A stretch of DNA of 64,000 bases, taken from contig JAEBUN010000037.1 in NCBI GenBank assembly GCA_023014365.1, forward strand, positions 341,289-405,288, written 5' to 3'. The notes below the pieces were generated by a model. It searched no databases and was not told where the DNA came from. It saw nothing but the letters and a program-made list of their open reading frames with translations. Both the position numbers and the translations under genes were made by a program. Below are positions 36,472 to 46,629 of the stretch, piece after piece; position 1 is the stretch's first letter, and every line of letters starts with the position of its first letter. Source of the DNA: Lepiota brunneoincarnata. Taxonomy: Eukaryota; Basidiomycota; Agaricomycetes; Agaricales; Agaricaceae.

Positions 36472-36876
36472 ATGAAACTCGGCGTCTCTTTGATCTGCCT
36501 TGTTGCTCTTTTCCTAGGCGCTAGTGCGCTACCTGCCCCCGCGAACAGCATTGAAGCCCGCGGTGTGGGCGGAGGAGGAGGTCGTAATGCTTTCTGGAAG
36601 AAGGAGGCATCGGATGTGTCCGTAGAAGCGAGGGAGAACGATGCCCGTGATTGGGCTCCTTCGCGGGTACATGACTTTAGGCGTGACTGGGCCCCTTCGA
36701 GGGAACACTGATTTAAGCGGGATTGGGCGCCATCAAGGGAACATGATTTTAAGCGGGATTGGGCGCCATCGAGGGAACATGATTTAAGCGGGATTGGGCG
36801 CCAGTCGAGGGAACATGACTTTAGGCGTGGGACAGACGATGTGGTAGAGGCGAGGGGCGAACATGGAAACGCATAA
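36472..36876 (+). CDS. Secreted precursor with Kex2-type tandem peptide repeats (disrupted as written)
   Basis: Starts MKLGVSLICLVALFLGASAL, a clear signal peptide. A Gly-rich segment and an acidic spacer with EAR motifs follow. Then come five copies of a 35-37-bp repeat encoding DWAPSREHDF bordered by RR or KR (first copy DWAPSRVHDFRR). Dibasic sites between equal units are the pattern of Kex2-processed fungal precursors (pheromones, KEP proteins, dikaritin-type RiPPs). As written, repeat 2 has an internal TGA at 36709-36711 from an extra C and a missing T; later repeats carry a missing T (about 36787) and an extra G (about 36805) that cancel out. Without these the frame runs to TAA at 36874-36876. 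I infer a secreted peptide precursor; mature product and role are unknown. Confidence 0.7.
36650..36832 (+). repeat. Tandem 36-bp repeats of the peptide precursor
   Basis: Five head-to-tail units of about 36 bp, each built as CG(T/G)GA(C/T)TGGGC(T/G/C)CC then TCG(A)GGGAACATGA and TTTAAG. Units differ by single substitutions and one-base indels; the middle units are almost identical, indicating recent expansion or homogenisation. Confidence 0.9.
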
Positions 36877-39267
36877 ATGCCCCGAGTCCCCTCTTAGGGG
36901 CAAACGCTGGCAAAAAGCGCCAGGGAAGGCAAGATTGTGCGGGTATATTTCGTCGTCGACAGTGTTGATCAAATTACAATGTATTTCAGCTCATTTCAGG
37001 TGAGGAGTAGTTTTATTTTTTTTTATTATGCTATGGACAAACCCGGCTTATAGAACACCTCTTATATCCTCAGTTATTATTGCTCAGCTTTGTGTCTTTG
37101 ATCACTTAGCCACATAACTCCCATTTATTATATTCATCATCGCCTGCAACTATATGGACATTCTTGTTCTCCTGTTTATGCGCCCCCTCCCCATCCCACT
37201 GTACCACGCTCCTTTCGCCTACAATTGTACTCCCACCCGCTTCTTGTATCCTTTATTGGTCAAATGCTGAGAGAGACTTATCTGGGAGATACCCTGATGA
37301 TGGACATGAGACCAACGGGCTTCCAATCCTTGTTTGACTATTTACGTAGATGGGATCGTCGCTCTTTCCATGAATGCTAGCAAATGGCGATTTTCCTATC
37401 TTGGACTTGCAGAGCCGCCTACCCACGGTGTTCTGTCTCCTAAATTTTGTGTGGTAGGGGGTGATGATGGACGGGGTATGCATGCCACCGTCCCCTAGAA
37501 TCATCAAGAAGAGAAAGCAAAAAAAAAACAAATCACGGTGAAAATTCGGAGAACTTGTCAGAGCCGGCGCGTATCTTTTCTTCGTCGTTCTCTCTCATCC
37601 AGCTTGTTCGGATGCCCCCCCCCCCCCCCCACACCGCTCGTACCGCCTGTTTACCTCCTGAGCTTATCTCCTCCTCTCCGTTGACGGACGGCCGCACATT
37701 TGATTTAGATAACGTATCTCCTGTGTAAACCAACCAACCCGCACGAGAAACGAACGCTGCGGGCGCACCACGGGCGGTGTTTCTTTCTGCGGGTTGGACC
37801 TGAGCGTCTCTCCTGTGCTTCCCTCATCATCCAATGCGGATTGTCTCACCTCGAATCCCACCCATCCACCCCCGGGCTTGGCTAATGTGCGATAACACGG
37901 GCCCATCGTACGTCTTGATGACAGACAGGGATGGGATGGAAACATTCTCGCTGCGGTGATGAAAGCGAGTTGAGATCACAGCTCACTACTACTCCTTCGA
38001 TGTGTGCATTCCATTGTGTGTCGCTGCTCAAAAAAAGAGTCATTTGGCAGTCCGATGATGGCGATGACATGGGGAACTCGGCATGAGAGAAAAGACAGAC
38101 AGATGATCTTGTTGGAAATAGGGCTGACAGATGCTGGAAGACCGCATCAACAAAAGACGAGAAAGAAGGCTTTATTATTATAGTGTCATCAATGGAGCTA
38201 TTAATAGGTGATAGGGCCGGACTATGACCTCCACCTCCCCGACGGACGAATGGAAGCAACGGGGCCCCTCTTTTGCCCCCCCCCACCCCCCCTGGGAGGT
38301 TGTCGCCCATCCTGGAATTCACGAAGGGCGATCGGCATATCTTCTATAATTCAGTTTATTATGGAGTTGTGTGTTTTCTGTGCCTGAGATGGCGGCGGCT
38401 CGGGTTGCGCTCTGGAGCGTTTCCCCCCCCCCCTTCCCAGCGCTTGATTTACCAAAGGGCACAGGGAGTCGAACGATGTTTTCCTTAGTTTGGGTACTAC
38501 ATATCCCTCCTAAAGGTGGGAGATATGTCACTAAGACAATACTAGGACAAAAATGGTCCGACCGACCGCAGAGACAGTTCGAAGAGGGAATTTACCCTGG
38601 GTTAACACGACTGCGCTCCTGTACAAGAGTCGGCATTTGGGGGTTTTGGATTGCAAAGAATTCTGCACCCACAGGAGAGAACGAGCCCATCCACCATCAA
38701 TGTTATGTACGTAAAAATAATAATAAAAAGAATGTCTTGTTCCCGTCCGCTGTTCTTATGCTGTGCCTCACTTCGTTTTGGATCCTTCCCGGGTTAACGT
38801 TGGTGCGAACACACACACACACACACACGCACTTTTACTGGCGTCGCGCGTCGGTGTTCCGTGGAATCAAGTTGCCAAGTCATTTGTGGCTGGGCGAGCG
38901 GCGGTAGTTCGGCCGCGGGCTCGGGTGTTCTAATACATTTGACGTTTTTTTCTGTTTTTTTTTGTTTTTTTTCCATACGCTGTGCCAATTGTGGCACTTG
39001 GTATACTTGGTTACTCTACTACTTTTTGCATATGATGGTTCTTGGCAGATAAATTTAAAACCACCAGAATCAACGATGAGCCGCTCAGGTCCGCGATTTG
39101 GCTGCGGACCCATCTAACTTACTTAGCGCGTGTGCTGCCTATAAATACAAGCACAGACACACAAGCGCAAATACCACTTAATTCTATAAAAGTATACGTG
39201 TCTTCGGAAACGATAACCCGGTGACGCGCATTGTTATTGTGCTACCAGCTGCAACGCGGACCCTAGT
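36877..39267. other. Intergenic, homopolymer-rich
   Basis: C runs at about 37614-37630, 38276 and 38423, an (AC) microsatellite near 38810-38827 and T runs near 38945-38970. Short frames on both strands overlap and lack motifs. The first 150 bp after 36876 are probably the 3' UTR of the peptide gene. Confidence 0.5.
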
Positions 39268-40150
39268 CTATCGTAAGGCCTCTTGAAGAAATCTACCGAG
39301 GAACTTCGCGACGCTTGTCGCCAATGCAACGAAAGCCGCGAGACCGCAGCCGCTGATCAGACCAGCTGCCTGAGTGCCGTCAGCATTACTTCCCACAGCG
39401 TGGGTGGACCGCGTGCCAGACTGGGAATATCCGTTGTACTTGTCGTAATACTCGAATATGCCCCTGGTAACTTGCGAAAACCAATGCTCACTCTCGACAG
39501 TCCATGCGGTGGCACCGGTGTGTGGGCAGTGTTTCGTGATCATTTTCCGGATAATATCCTTCGACTCTTCGTACTCCTCCTCGAAAATAAACCCGCCCTG
39601 CTTGTTCTTCTTCCCTCTTGAAGTGGTGATACAGGCATGTCCCTCGAATCGAATATCACGCATCGTGAATTCGGCCTCATTCTCAACCCACCAGCCTTCC
39701 ATCGATGACTCGTGTTCCAAACCCGTAACTACCGCAACGATGGGGACCTGGTTTTGACAGATAATCTTGGCGAAAAGATCGTAGTTCACCTTGAGGATAT
39801 CCCGGTACCTTGCGCCACGGATGCAGTAAACAAGGAGACTGATACCGTCCCTCAGCTCATTCACGAGCTCGTGCAGGTTTTGAAGCGCCTGCTCTCCTGG
39901 AACGGACCCTGTCTCGGCCTCGTTGAGACCTGCAGTGTCCCATAGTCTATACTCCCCTCCGTCGATTTTGGCCTAAGTATCCCTCGCTCCCGAACGTACA
40001 ACCAAGAGCGCTGTTCGAGACTGGAGCTGCCTCCTCATCCACCAGCATGTTGATAAGAGAGCTCTTTCCGCTTCCTGTCTCTCCAAAGATGATGATGTTC
40101 GGTTTGTCGGTTGGGATCTGCCAGAGCAGGGGGTCTTGGACGTTATGAGA
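39268..40150 (-). CDS. AIG1/IMAP-like GTPase 1 (one frame break)
   Basis: Read on the minus strand it begins in NIIIFGETGSGKSSLINML (P-loop GETGSGKS, about 40110), then YRLWDTAGLNEAE (G3 motif DTAG), ISLLVYCIRGARY, and VPIVAVVTGLEHE in place of a G4 motif. The C-terminus has a hydrophobic stretch (GLISGCGLAAFVALATSVAK), a possible membrane anchor as in GIMAPs. The frame breaks near 39973, between GCTFGSEGY and the DTAGL block, by one extra base. AIG1/IMAP GTPases bind GTP and act at membranes in other eukaryotes; the fungal role is unknown. Minus-strand exons to the right (40160-40690) may be its 5' part. Confidence 0.75.
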
Positions 40151-40159
40151 GATGTTCTG

Positions 40160-40690
40160 GTTATAGGACCGCCTATCGGAGGCTTACTTATCCCTTGAGT
40201 TATAGTACCAACAATACGCATGGTTTCGGGAGCTAGCTCACCTTCTAGCTGTCTCGGGCTTATCTCGTTGCCTGAATGGTCCGGTGAGATCAAAGCGGCC
40301 GTTAAGTTATAAACCAATTTTAAACGCATCATGCGTTGGGCGCTGTACGCCTTGATCCGATGGTAGAGCAGGCCAGTCTTGTCGAGCACAGAGAGGGTTT
40401 ATCAACGCAGGGATCTCTTGGCGAACCTCTTCACAATCCCTGTCCACCCAACCCCCCTTGAGGATGCCAGTGGCTTCGTAGGGATGGATTGTTAGATCTG
40501 CTGAAAAATAGGTGAGTGAGGTTTGCTCTCCGGGTTTATAAGGCTAGTCGTGGATAGGCCAACATTTACCGCCTTGTGGATCTGAGCGTTGCCACTCTGT
40601 ATCTCTCCATTCGATGTGGGGCAGCATAACTCGGGGAATGGGTTCATCTCGTTGGGTGTAGAGGTTCAGAACGCGCCTCCTGCTGTACTT
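40160..40690 (-). CDS. Unidentified minus-strand exons upstream of GTPase 1
   Basis: Three exon-like segments read RRVLNLYTQRDEPIPRVMLP, DLTIHPYEATGILKGGWVDR and LLYHRIKAYSAQRMMRLKLV, separated by GT-AG introns (for example GTAAATG at about 40570). They are continuous in direction with GTPase 1, and the frame before its P-loop is open (NQNISHNVQDPLLWQ), so they may be the N-terminal exons of that gene; a separate gene is also possible. I recognise no domain. A degraded copy lies at 42665-43540. Confidence 0.45.
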
Positions 40691-41176
40691 TCTACTTTAG
40701 CTTGCTTTTACCCACCAGCCTATTTCGTCCCGCCCTTCCTTCGTCGGTCGGTTTTGTTGGCCCCGTGGCAGGCGGCCAACCACGAAGTTCCTGCCTACTC
40801 CATTACCCGTCAAACATAGTTCCAACTGCTGCGGCGGATAACCAGGAATGTGCAGAGTTGTTAGATCACGTCATCCCGCAGAGGCAACAAGTGGTATTAC
40901 CGTCAGAAGCGTGGCAACATGAGGGTTCTCAACGCTCGCTCGGGGGCAACATCCCCCCCCCCCCCCTCATGTTTTCCGAGAACTTGGAGGACCTCGGGAC
41001 CACACCAGTAGTTGCAAAGTTCGCCGAACGTACTCTATCAACGAGGGTTCTCCGCATTTGTTGCTGAGGAAAGTTCCCCTCGGTTATCACCCCATTCCAG
41101 ACTTCTCCTTAGATTATAAGTTGCATTGTTTCTGACACCCCGAGTCCCCAGTCCTCTTTCAACACACCCATCGCTC

Positions 41177-41978
41177 ATGGCCGTTAGTAACAACATCGTC
41201 CTCTTCGGAGAATCCGGCGCTGGAAAGAGTAGCATCGTGAATATGCTCTCTTCCGCTGAGCATGTTGCCGATACGTCCAATGGCGTAAGGGGGTGCACAT
41301 TCAAGAGCCAGGGATACAACGTTGACATCCTCGGTCTCGCTACGACGCTCTGGGATACCGCTGGACTTGATGAGGGTGATGCCGGACGTGTCCCGACACC
41401 TGACGCTATCATCCAGCTCTACAAGCTCGTACGCAGTCTCCCCTCTGGCGTCAGCCTCCTCATGTTCGTCATGCGCGCTCCCCGAATCAAAGCTGCCGCC
41501 TCGAAAAACTGGAAACTCTTCCACGAAATTATTTGCCAGAAGCGAGTCCCGATTGTTATCGTAATAACCGGTTTGGAGCAGGAAGGAGGATATGGACAAG
41601 TGGTGGTGGGATAACAAAGGGGCGTTCCAGGAGAATGGGATTATCCCGTCTGGTTTTGCGTGCGTCACTGCGATTAGGGGAAAGGAGTTGAGGAAGGGAG
41701 GGCACATGTTCGACGACGAGTTCGAGGAGTCCCGGGCGAAGATACGTAGACTGATAAGATCGACGTGTTTGAAGAATCCGTGGCGTGTTCCACCTGCAGA
41801 GTGGTTCAAACAAATCATTGTCACCACTTACGAAACTCGATGGTGCGGTCTTCGTCCTCCAGAAGAGATTGAGGAAACCAAGGAGGTCACCGGAAAAGCT
41901 TTGGATCAGCTTATCGGCATTTGTGAAATGGAGGGAAAGGAGGCGGAGGAATTAGCAGAGAAGCTGAAGGGTTTGTGA
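41177..41978 (+). CDS. AIG1/IMAP-like GTPase 2 (one frame break)
   Basis: Starts MAVSNNIVLFGESGAGKSSI with the P-loop GESGAGKS near the N-terminus. It continues GCTFKSQGYNVDI, LWDTAGLDEGDAGRVP (G3) and VPIVIVITGLEQE. One extra base near 41582 shifts the frame; the other part resumes as MDKWWWDNKGAFQ and ends GICEMEGKEAEELAEKLKGL, TGA at 41976-41978. Copy 3 has the uninterrupted wording at this point, which shows the insertion. No C-terminal membrane anchor is evident, unlike GTPase 1. GTP binding is expected; role unknown. It sits between divergent minus-strand exons and a convergent secreted protein gene. Confidence 0.78.
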
Positions 41979-42176
41979 ATCGAGAGTATTATTTGCACCA
42001 CTAGTGTTCTGCCCCATGTATTGCAACTTCAGGCATGACAATGTAGTTCCGGTTGTTAAAATCGTTTCACACTAAAAACATTATAATCTCGCACGACCTA
42101 TTCAACTCATCCGCACAGACAGAACAACATGAGAGTTTTCGGGGTTATTTGCGAAGGGTATAAATGGGTGAGATAC

Positions 42177-42392
42177 CTAGATGCAGCAGTTCTGCTTTTC
42201 TTTCTACCACAAGTAGCCTTTGGTTTGACAACCAGAGTCCCAGAATACGGGACGGTAACCTTGAGGACATCTGCCCCAAATGCACCGGGCAGGTTTGTCG
42301 CTATTACCCTGATCTTGGCACGAGATGGCATTACCATCCGTGGCAAGAGTGATGGCGGCGGCCATCATAGACATGACGAGTGTGAGCTTCAT
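42177..42392 (-). CDS. Small cysteine-rich secreted protein 1, with premature stop
   Basis: Minus-strand start MKLTLVMSMMAAAITLATDG is a signal peptide; a Met six codons upstream (42410) is also in frame. The mature part has AISCQDQGNSDKPARC and YRPVFWDSGCQTKGYLW, then TAG where the paralogue at 45130-45345 has a second Trp (TGG). The frame continues after that stop with the final Cys-Cys-Ile and TAG at 42177-42179. The truncated product would lack the last two of six cysteines. No function can be named. Confidence 0.65.
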
Positions 42393-42664
42393 TGTCTGTG
42401 GAAGGTGCATTCAGGTCCTTAAATTTCTTGGGCGAAACATCGAAGGGTCACCTACGGGATGTAGATTGGCGTGTTGGAGTTTGGCTTGCGTGTATGTCTC
42501 GGGTTCTGGTTGACAAGGCGTGAGCAGGGGGTTAATGGGGGACGCTAACTCAGGCACTGGCTGGGGGTCCGGGCTGGGTGCTTAGCCTGTTCTTTTTCAG
42601 TATCGAGTTCTGTCATTCTACATCGCTAGTAATTTATAATTTATATTACCTGGACGCCTCACAG

Positions 42665-43540
42665 TGCAAGACTGTCTGAATGGTCCAATGAGATCAAAGC
42701 GGCCACTGAGTTATAAACCAATTTTAAACCCACCAAGCGTCGGGTGCTGTATGTCTTGAGTGGTAGGGCAGGCCCGACTTGTCAAGCACAGAGAGGGTTT
42801 GTCCATGCAGGGACCTCTTGGCGAACCTTTTCACAACTCTGTCCGCCCAACCCCTCTTTGGGATGCCAATGGTTCGTAGGATGGATTGTTAAATCTGTGG
42901 AAACATAGGTGAGTGAGTTTGCCCTGCGGGTTTATATTGTAAAACGAGTTCGTCGTCAGCAACGAAAATGGCAGATAAATAGTCAGACCGGCAAAACGGT
43001 CTAGGGGCTTAGGTCCGTGTAAAAGAGAGTGCGATGAATAAAAGAATGTGTGTGCAATTAGATGATTCGAGAGTAAATGTAAGGAGTTTCGAGAGTAACG
43101 AATGAAGGAAGGGGGGGGGGGCTGACTAGCCAGGTGCTCGAGCACCCGAATTTATACTACGAGTCCGAGATAATTAGCTACCTGAAGTGGGACGAGTTGC
43201 GAGGGAGGTGAATAGTATCTACAGTGACAAAGAGAAGAAACTATGCTAAGGAGGGGGGGGCATTGTGCCACCGGGAGCGACAATGGCTCGGGAATCGAGT
43301 CGCGTCGGGATCTGATGAGACAATGGTGAGGAGGAAGCGCGCAACGAGCTGTGCGCGTAGGCGTGTTTCCTCCCTCACAATATAGTCGTGAATATGCCAA
43401 CATTTACCGCCTCGTGGATCTGAACGCTGTCACTCTGTATCTCTCCATCCGACATGTGGCATCATGGACTCGGGCGGTGGGTTCATCTTGTTGGGTGCAG
43501 AGTTCAGGACGCGTCTCCTGCATACTTTCTACTTAACTCG
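42665..43540 (-). pseudogene. Degraded copy of the unidentified minus-strand exons
   Basis: 42665-42937 and 43394-43540 align with 40280-40550 and 40555-40700 with many substitutions and small indels. A solo LTR at 42938-43379 splits it. Counterparts of the exon reading frames are disturbed, so it is a non-functional duplicate. Confidence 0.7.
42938..43379 (-). repeat. Solo LTR with ATAT target duplication
   Basis: On the minus strand it begins TGTGAGGGAGGAAACACGCC and ends CTCGTTTTACA, the TG...CA ends of an LTR. It is flanked by ATAT on both sides. The paralogous empty site in unit 1 (about 40540-40555) reads straight through GGGTTTATA-GTCGTG, which confirms insertion. Length is 442 bp. 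Short frames inside it are not genes. Confidence 0.82.
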
Positions 43541-44216
43541 TTTTGGCCCAGGGATACAGCGTTGATATCCTTAGTCTCGCTGTGACGCTCTGGGATGCGG
43601 CTGGACTTGATGAGGGTGGTGCAGGACGTGTCCCGAAACCTGATGCAATCGTCCATCTCTACAAGCTTGTGCGCAGTCTCCCTTCCGGCGCTAGCCTTCC
43701 TATGTTCGTGATGCGTGCTCCCCGAATCAAAGCTGTCGTTTCAAAAAACTGGAAATTCTTCCACGAAATTATTTTCCAGAAGTGCATTCCAACTATCATC
43801 GTAGTAACGAGTTTGGAGCAGGAGGAGCATATGGACAAGTGGTGGTTGGATAACAAAGGGGCGTTCCAGGCGAATGAAATCATCCTGTCTGGTATTGCGT
43901 GCGTTACTGCGATCAGGGGAAAGAGCTGAAGAAGGAAGGGCACATGTTCGACGACGAGTTTGAAGAATCTCGAAGGAAGATACGGGGGCTGTTAAAGTCG
44001 ACGCGTTTGAGGAACCCTTGGCGTGTTCCAACTACAGAGTTTTTCAAACAAATAATTGTCACCATGTATGAAACCCAATGGTCCAGTCTCTGTCCTCCAA
44101 AAAAGATCGATGAAACCAGGGAGGTTACTGGAACAGACTTAGATCAACTAGTCAGCATTTGTGAAATGGAGGGGAAGGATGTGAAGGATTTAGCAGAAAA
44201 GTCGAATGATTTGTAA
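43541..44216 (+). pseudogene. AIG1/IMAP-like GTPase 3, lacking the P-loop
   Basis: Homologous to GTPase 2 from QGYSVDILSL onward (LWDAAGLDEGGAGRVP, IIVVTSLEQEEHMDKWW). The P-loop and start codon are missing because the duplicated unit lost that segment. The G3 motif reads DAAG instead of DTAG. A one-base deletion near 43925 (AIRGK then TGA) breaks the frame, which continues with HMFDDEFEESRRKIRG to TAA at 44214-44216. It cannot bind GTP normally and is a pseudogene. Confidence 0.82.
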
Positions 44217-44229
44217 ACAGAGAACATTG

Positions 44230-44945
44230 TAGAGGTGGGCAAGCGACTACACATGCAATGGCCGCCCTACGCCACCTCTCGTAGGACTTGGAACACGAAC
44301 CCGAAACACACCCGAACCCGAAAACTCGGATCAAAAACTCGGATCAAAAGTTTCGGAGTGCGCACATCAAGGCAGGCAGCATCATTTCGACAACATCCCC
44401 ATTCCACCTCTGTTTCTTTCATTCAAATATTTTCTCTCTGTTTCCATTCCTTTCCCCAAGTGTCACTGTTGAGTAAAATTTCTCCCTTCTTATAGACCTC
44501 TATATGCCTTGCAAACCACTACTTTTATAATTTTCTTTCACCTTTCCTAATCCCCTCCTCACGTAGCTACGAAGGCCTCACATTTCATCCCCTGTTTCAC
44601 CTTCTCTATCTTGCAAGTAGCTTGGATCTATTCTCTCTTAATTTTCTTATCGCTTTCGAGCATAAGAAAAGATTATAACAGAGTACAAATGTTTGTATAT
44701 AAGTAGCAGGCCCGGAGACTTGTTCTCCAGTCAAATATATGGCCATTCCTCTCGTCTCATTCTCGCCCTCAGTCTTGTTCTCTTTTTCACCAACAAGTCT
44801 CTTTGGTTTTCAAAGTCCAGTGGTTGTTTCGTCAACCACACTCGCCCCTTTGTTTGGACGTGTTTCACGCTGTTTCGGTTTCATTCCGGCGCCTCTCACG
44901 TGCTGAAGAGTCTGCCTCTCTTCAACATCGTTGCGTATCATTTGT
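44230..44945. mobile_element. Insertion with LTR-like block
   Basis: Absent from unit 1, where the flanks (GTPase 3' end and the ATCGTTTCAC segment) are only about 60 bp apart. The block 44674-44925 resembles 61392-61688 in inverted orientation: shared TGTATATAA, GGTTTTCAAAG, CCAGTGGTTG, CAACCACACTCGC and CACGTGCTGAAGAGTCT. The right end GCGTATCA resembles the outer end of the gypsy LTR. The left part holds CCCGAACCCGAAAACTCGG repeats. I take it as one or two nested element remnants; boundaries are approximate. Confidence 0.6.
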
Positions 44946-45129
44946 CCTGGTGGTTCATGTGCTGCAGCTTTAGGTATGATAAGTATATAGTTTTGGATGT
45001 TGGAATCGTTTCACCCCCCAAAACATTTTGATGTTGCGCAGACTATATTCAATTCGTGGTTTCATCATACAGGCGGGACAGCACGACAGTGTTCAGGTTA
45101 TTTATAAAAGGTTTAGATCTGTGGGATGC

Positions 45130-45345
45130 CTATATGCAGCACCTCTGTTCTTCTTTCCACCACAGGTGGCCTCTGGTTTTACAACCAGAGTCCCAGAATA
45201 CGGGACGATAACCATTAGGACAGTTGCCCCAGACGCACTTGGCAGGTTTGTTGCCATTACGCTGATCCTGGCATGAGATGGCATTACCACCCGTGGCAAG
45301 AGTGAGGGCAGCGGCGATCATAGTCGTGACGAGTGTGAGCCTCAT
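45130..45345 (-). CDS. Small cysteine-rich secreted protein 2
   Basis: Starts MRLTLVTTMIAAALTLATGG, a signal peptide; an upstream in-frame Met is at 45363. The mature peptide of about 50 residues has six cysteines in the pattern C-x11-C-x4-C-x12-C-x13-C-C (SC, KC, NC, GC, CC), with YRPVFWDSGC central. TAG at 45130-45132. It is the intact paralogue of 42177-42392. The spacing suggests a compact disulphide-bonded fold, but I match no named family. Secreted effector-like or antimicrobial roles are only possibilities. Confidence 0.68.
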   Translation of the reverse strand: MRLTLVTTMIAAALTLATGGNAISCQDQRNGNKPAKCVWGNCPNGYRPVFWDSGCKTRGHLWWKEEQRCCI

Positions 45346-45570
45346 TGTCTGTGGGAGGTACATTCAGTTCGTTAAATGTCTTGTGCGAAACATCGAAGGG
45401 TCACCTACGTTCGATGATTGGATATAGATTGGTGAGTTTGGAGTTTGGTTTTGTGTATGTCACGGATTCTGGTTGATAGAACGTGAGCAGAGGGATAATG
45501 GGGAACGCTAACTCGGGCACTGACTAGAAGTCTGAGCTAAGTGCTTAGCCTGTTCCTTTTCGGAGAGGCA

Positions 45571-46629
45571 TTGGGGTTTTTATAGGTTTTCCTCAAGTCG
45601 TAACCTACCGCAAGCGGGTGAAATTGAGGGTGGTAAAGATCCGGGCGTTTCTTGAGCTGTGATCAAGCCACAAGGATAAATGACTTGTGCCAGAGTTACT
45701 GGGGGCATTGGAAGGCAGAAAGTTTATTTTTGAATTTCAAGATCCAACGGAATGTATGTCTATGCCACCCTGGTCAGGACACTGGGTCATAATGCGGACT
45801 GATGAGTGCCACTGATAGGGGGCTATCATTCCTCGAACTCGAAACTGTGTCATTGGAAGACATGAGTTCGAAGATTCGTCTGGAACTTCAGGCATGTGAG
45901 CCTGTGCGGTGTAATGTTACCGTTGGGTCTGATATAGATCGTGCTAATTACAGTCTCCTCGATATGTGTGTACTATAAATCCACCTTGTCGCCCACTTCG
46001 CGGAACGCAAGAGCTGCACTGAAACTAAACTAAAAAGCTCGCCAACGTTCTTGGTATTGGCTGAGAAAATTCTGGGGTATATGATCTGCAAATTTTTCGT
46101 TGGGATTGTGACGATCATCCGGATGTTAAACCTAAATATTGTGTCTCGTCGAGCTATTAGGAGTATTGGGCTGCCTTGTGGCAGAGGATCAGTACATGGC
46201 TCGGGTGATAGCTCGGCTTTTTTGCACCTTATTGGCAGGGGGATACCACCAATTGGGAATTGTGAGTGTCGAAACTGTCGCAGTGTCCACGAACAATTGA
46301 TCACAGTGACAGGACGGCAAGTCCATCGAGTCTAGAGTGAAACATGGACACCCAGCCTAACATGCTGGTCGATGGCAGTGGCCTTGACATCTACCCCACA
46401 GTAATGCAATGGTGATGCGAAACGTCACAGGGATTCCTGACTCGGTTCGTTTGCACAAAAAATCTCAGTGCTTCATGTGAGAGGACTCGAGAGAAGCGGT
46501 TTACCAGCTCTTCTCGGTTCCACAATGTGGTATACCAAAAGAAGGCCCCAAGCCAGCGCCGGGCCTGTTGAAAGGGGTCAGCGCGATAGAATGCTACAAT
46601 GGAACACATGGAATCTACAATGCTGCCAA
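45571..46629. other. Intergenic, no supported gene
   Basis: No frame with recognisable motifs; the plus-strand frame at 46051-46335 and others are short and unsupported. It may hold the degraded 5' part of relic D, but I see no alignable block before about 46630. Confidence 0.4.

Larger units (their letters stand above)
40200..42600. repeat. Tandem segmental duplication, unit 1
   Basis: Contains the unidentified minus-strand exons, GTPase 2 (plus) and secreted protein 1 (minus). The whole order recurs in 42665-45570 with moderate divergence. Matching anchors include GAGATCAAAGCGGCC at 40285 and 42688, ACATTTACCGCC at 40560 and 43402, and GTGCTTAGCCTGTTC near 42577 and 45540. Confidence 0.85.
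42665..45570. repeat. Tandem segmental duplication, unit 2
   Basis: Second copy of the 40200-42600 unit, expanded by a solo LTR (42938-43379) and another insertion (about 44230-44945) and reduced by loss of about 0.6 kb covering the 5' part of the GTPase and its promoter. Order and orientation of the remaining parts are as in unit 1. Confidence 0.85.

Noticed and set aside
44235..44360. CCCGAACCCGAAAAC repeats as telomeric sequence
   Set aside because: Only a few imperfect units inside a transposon-like insertion; not a TTAGGG-type array.
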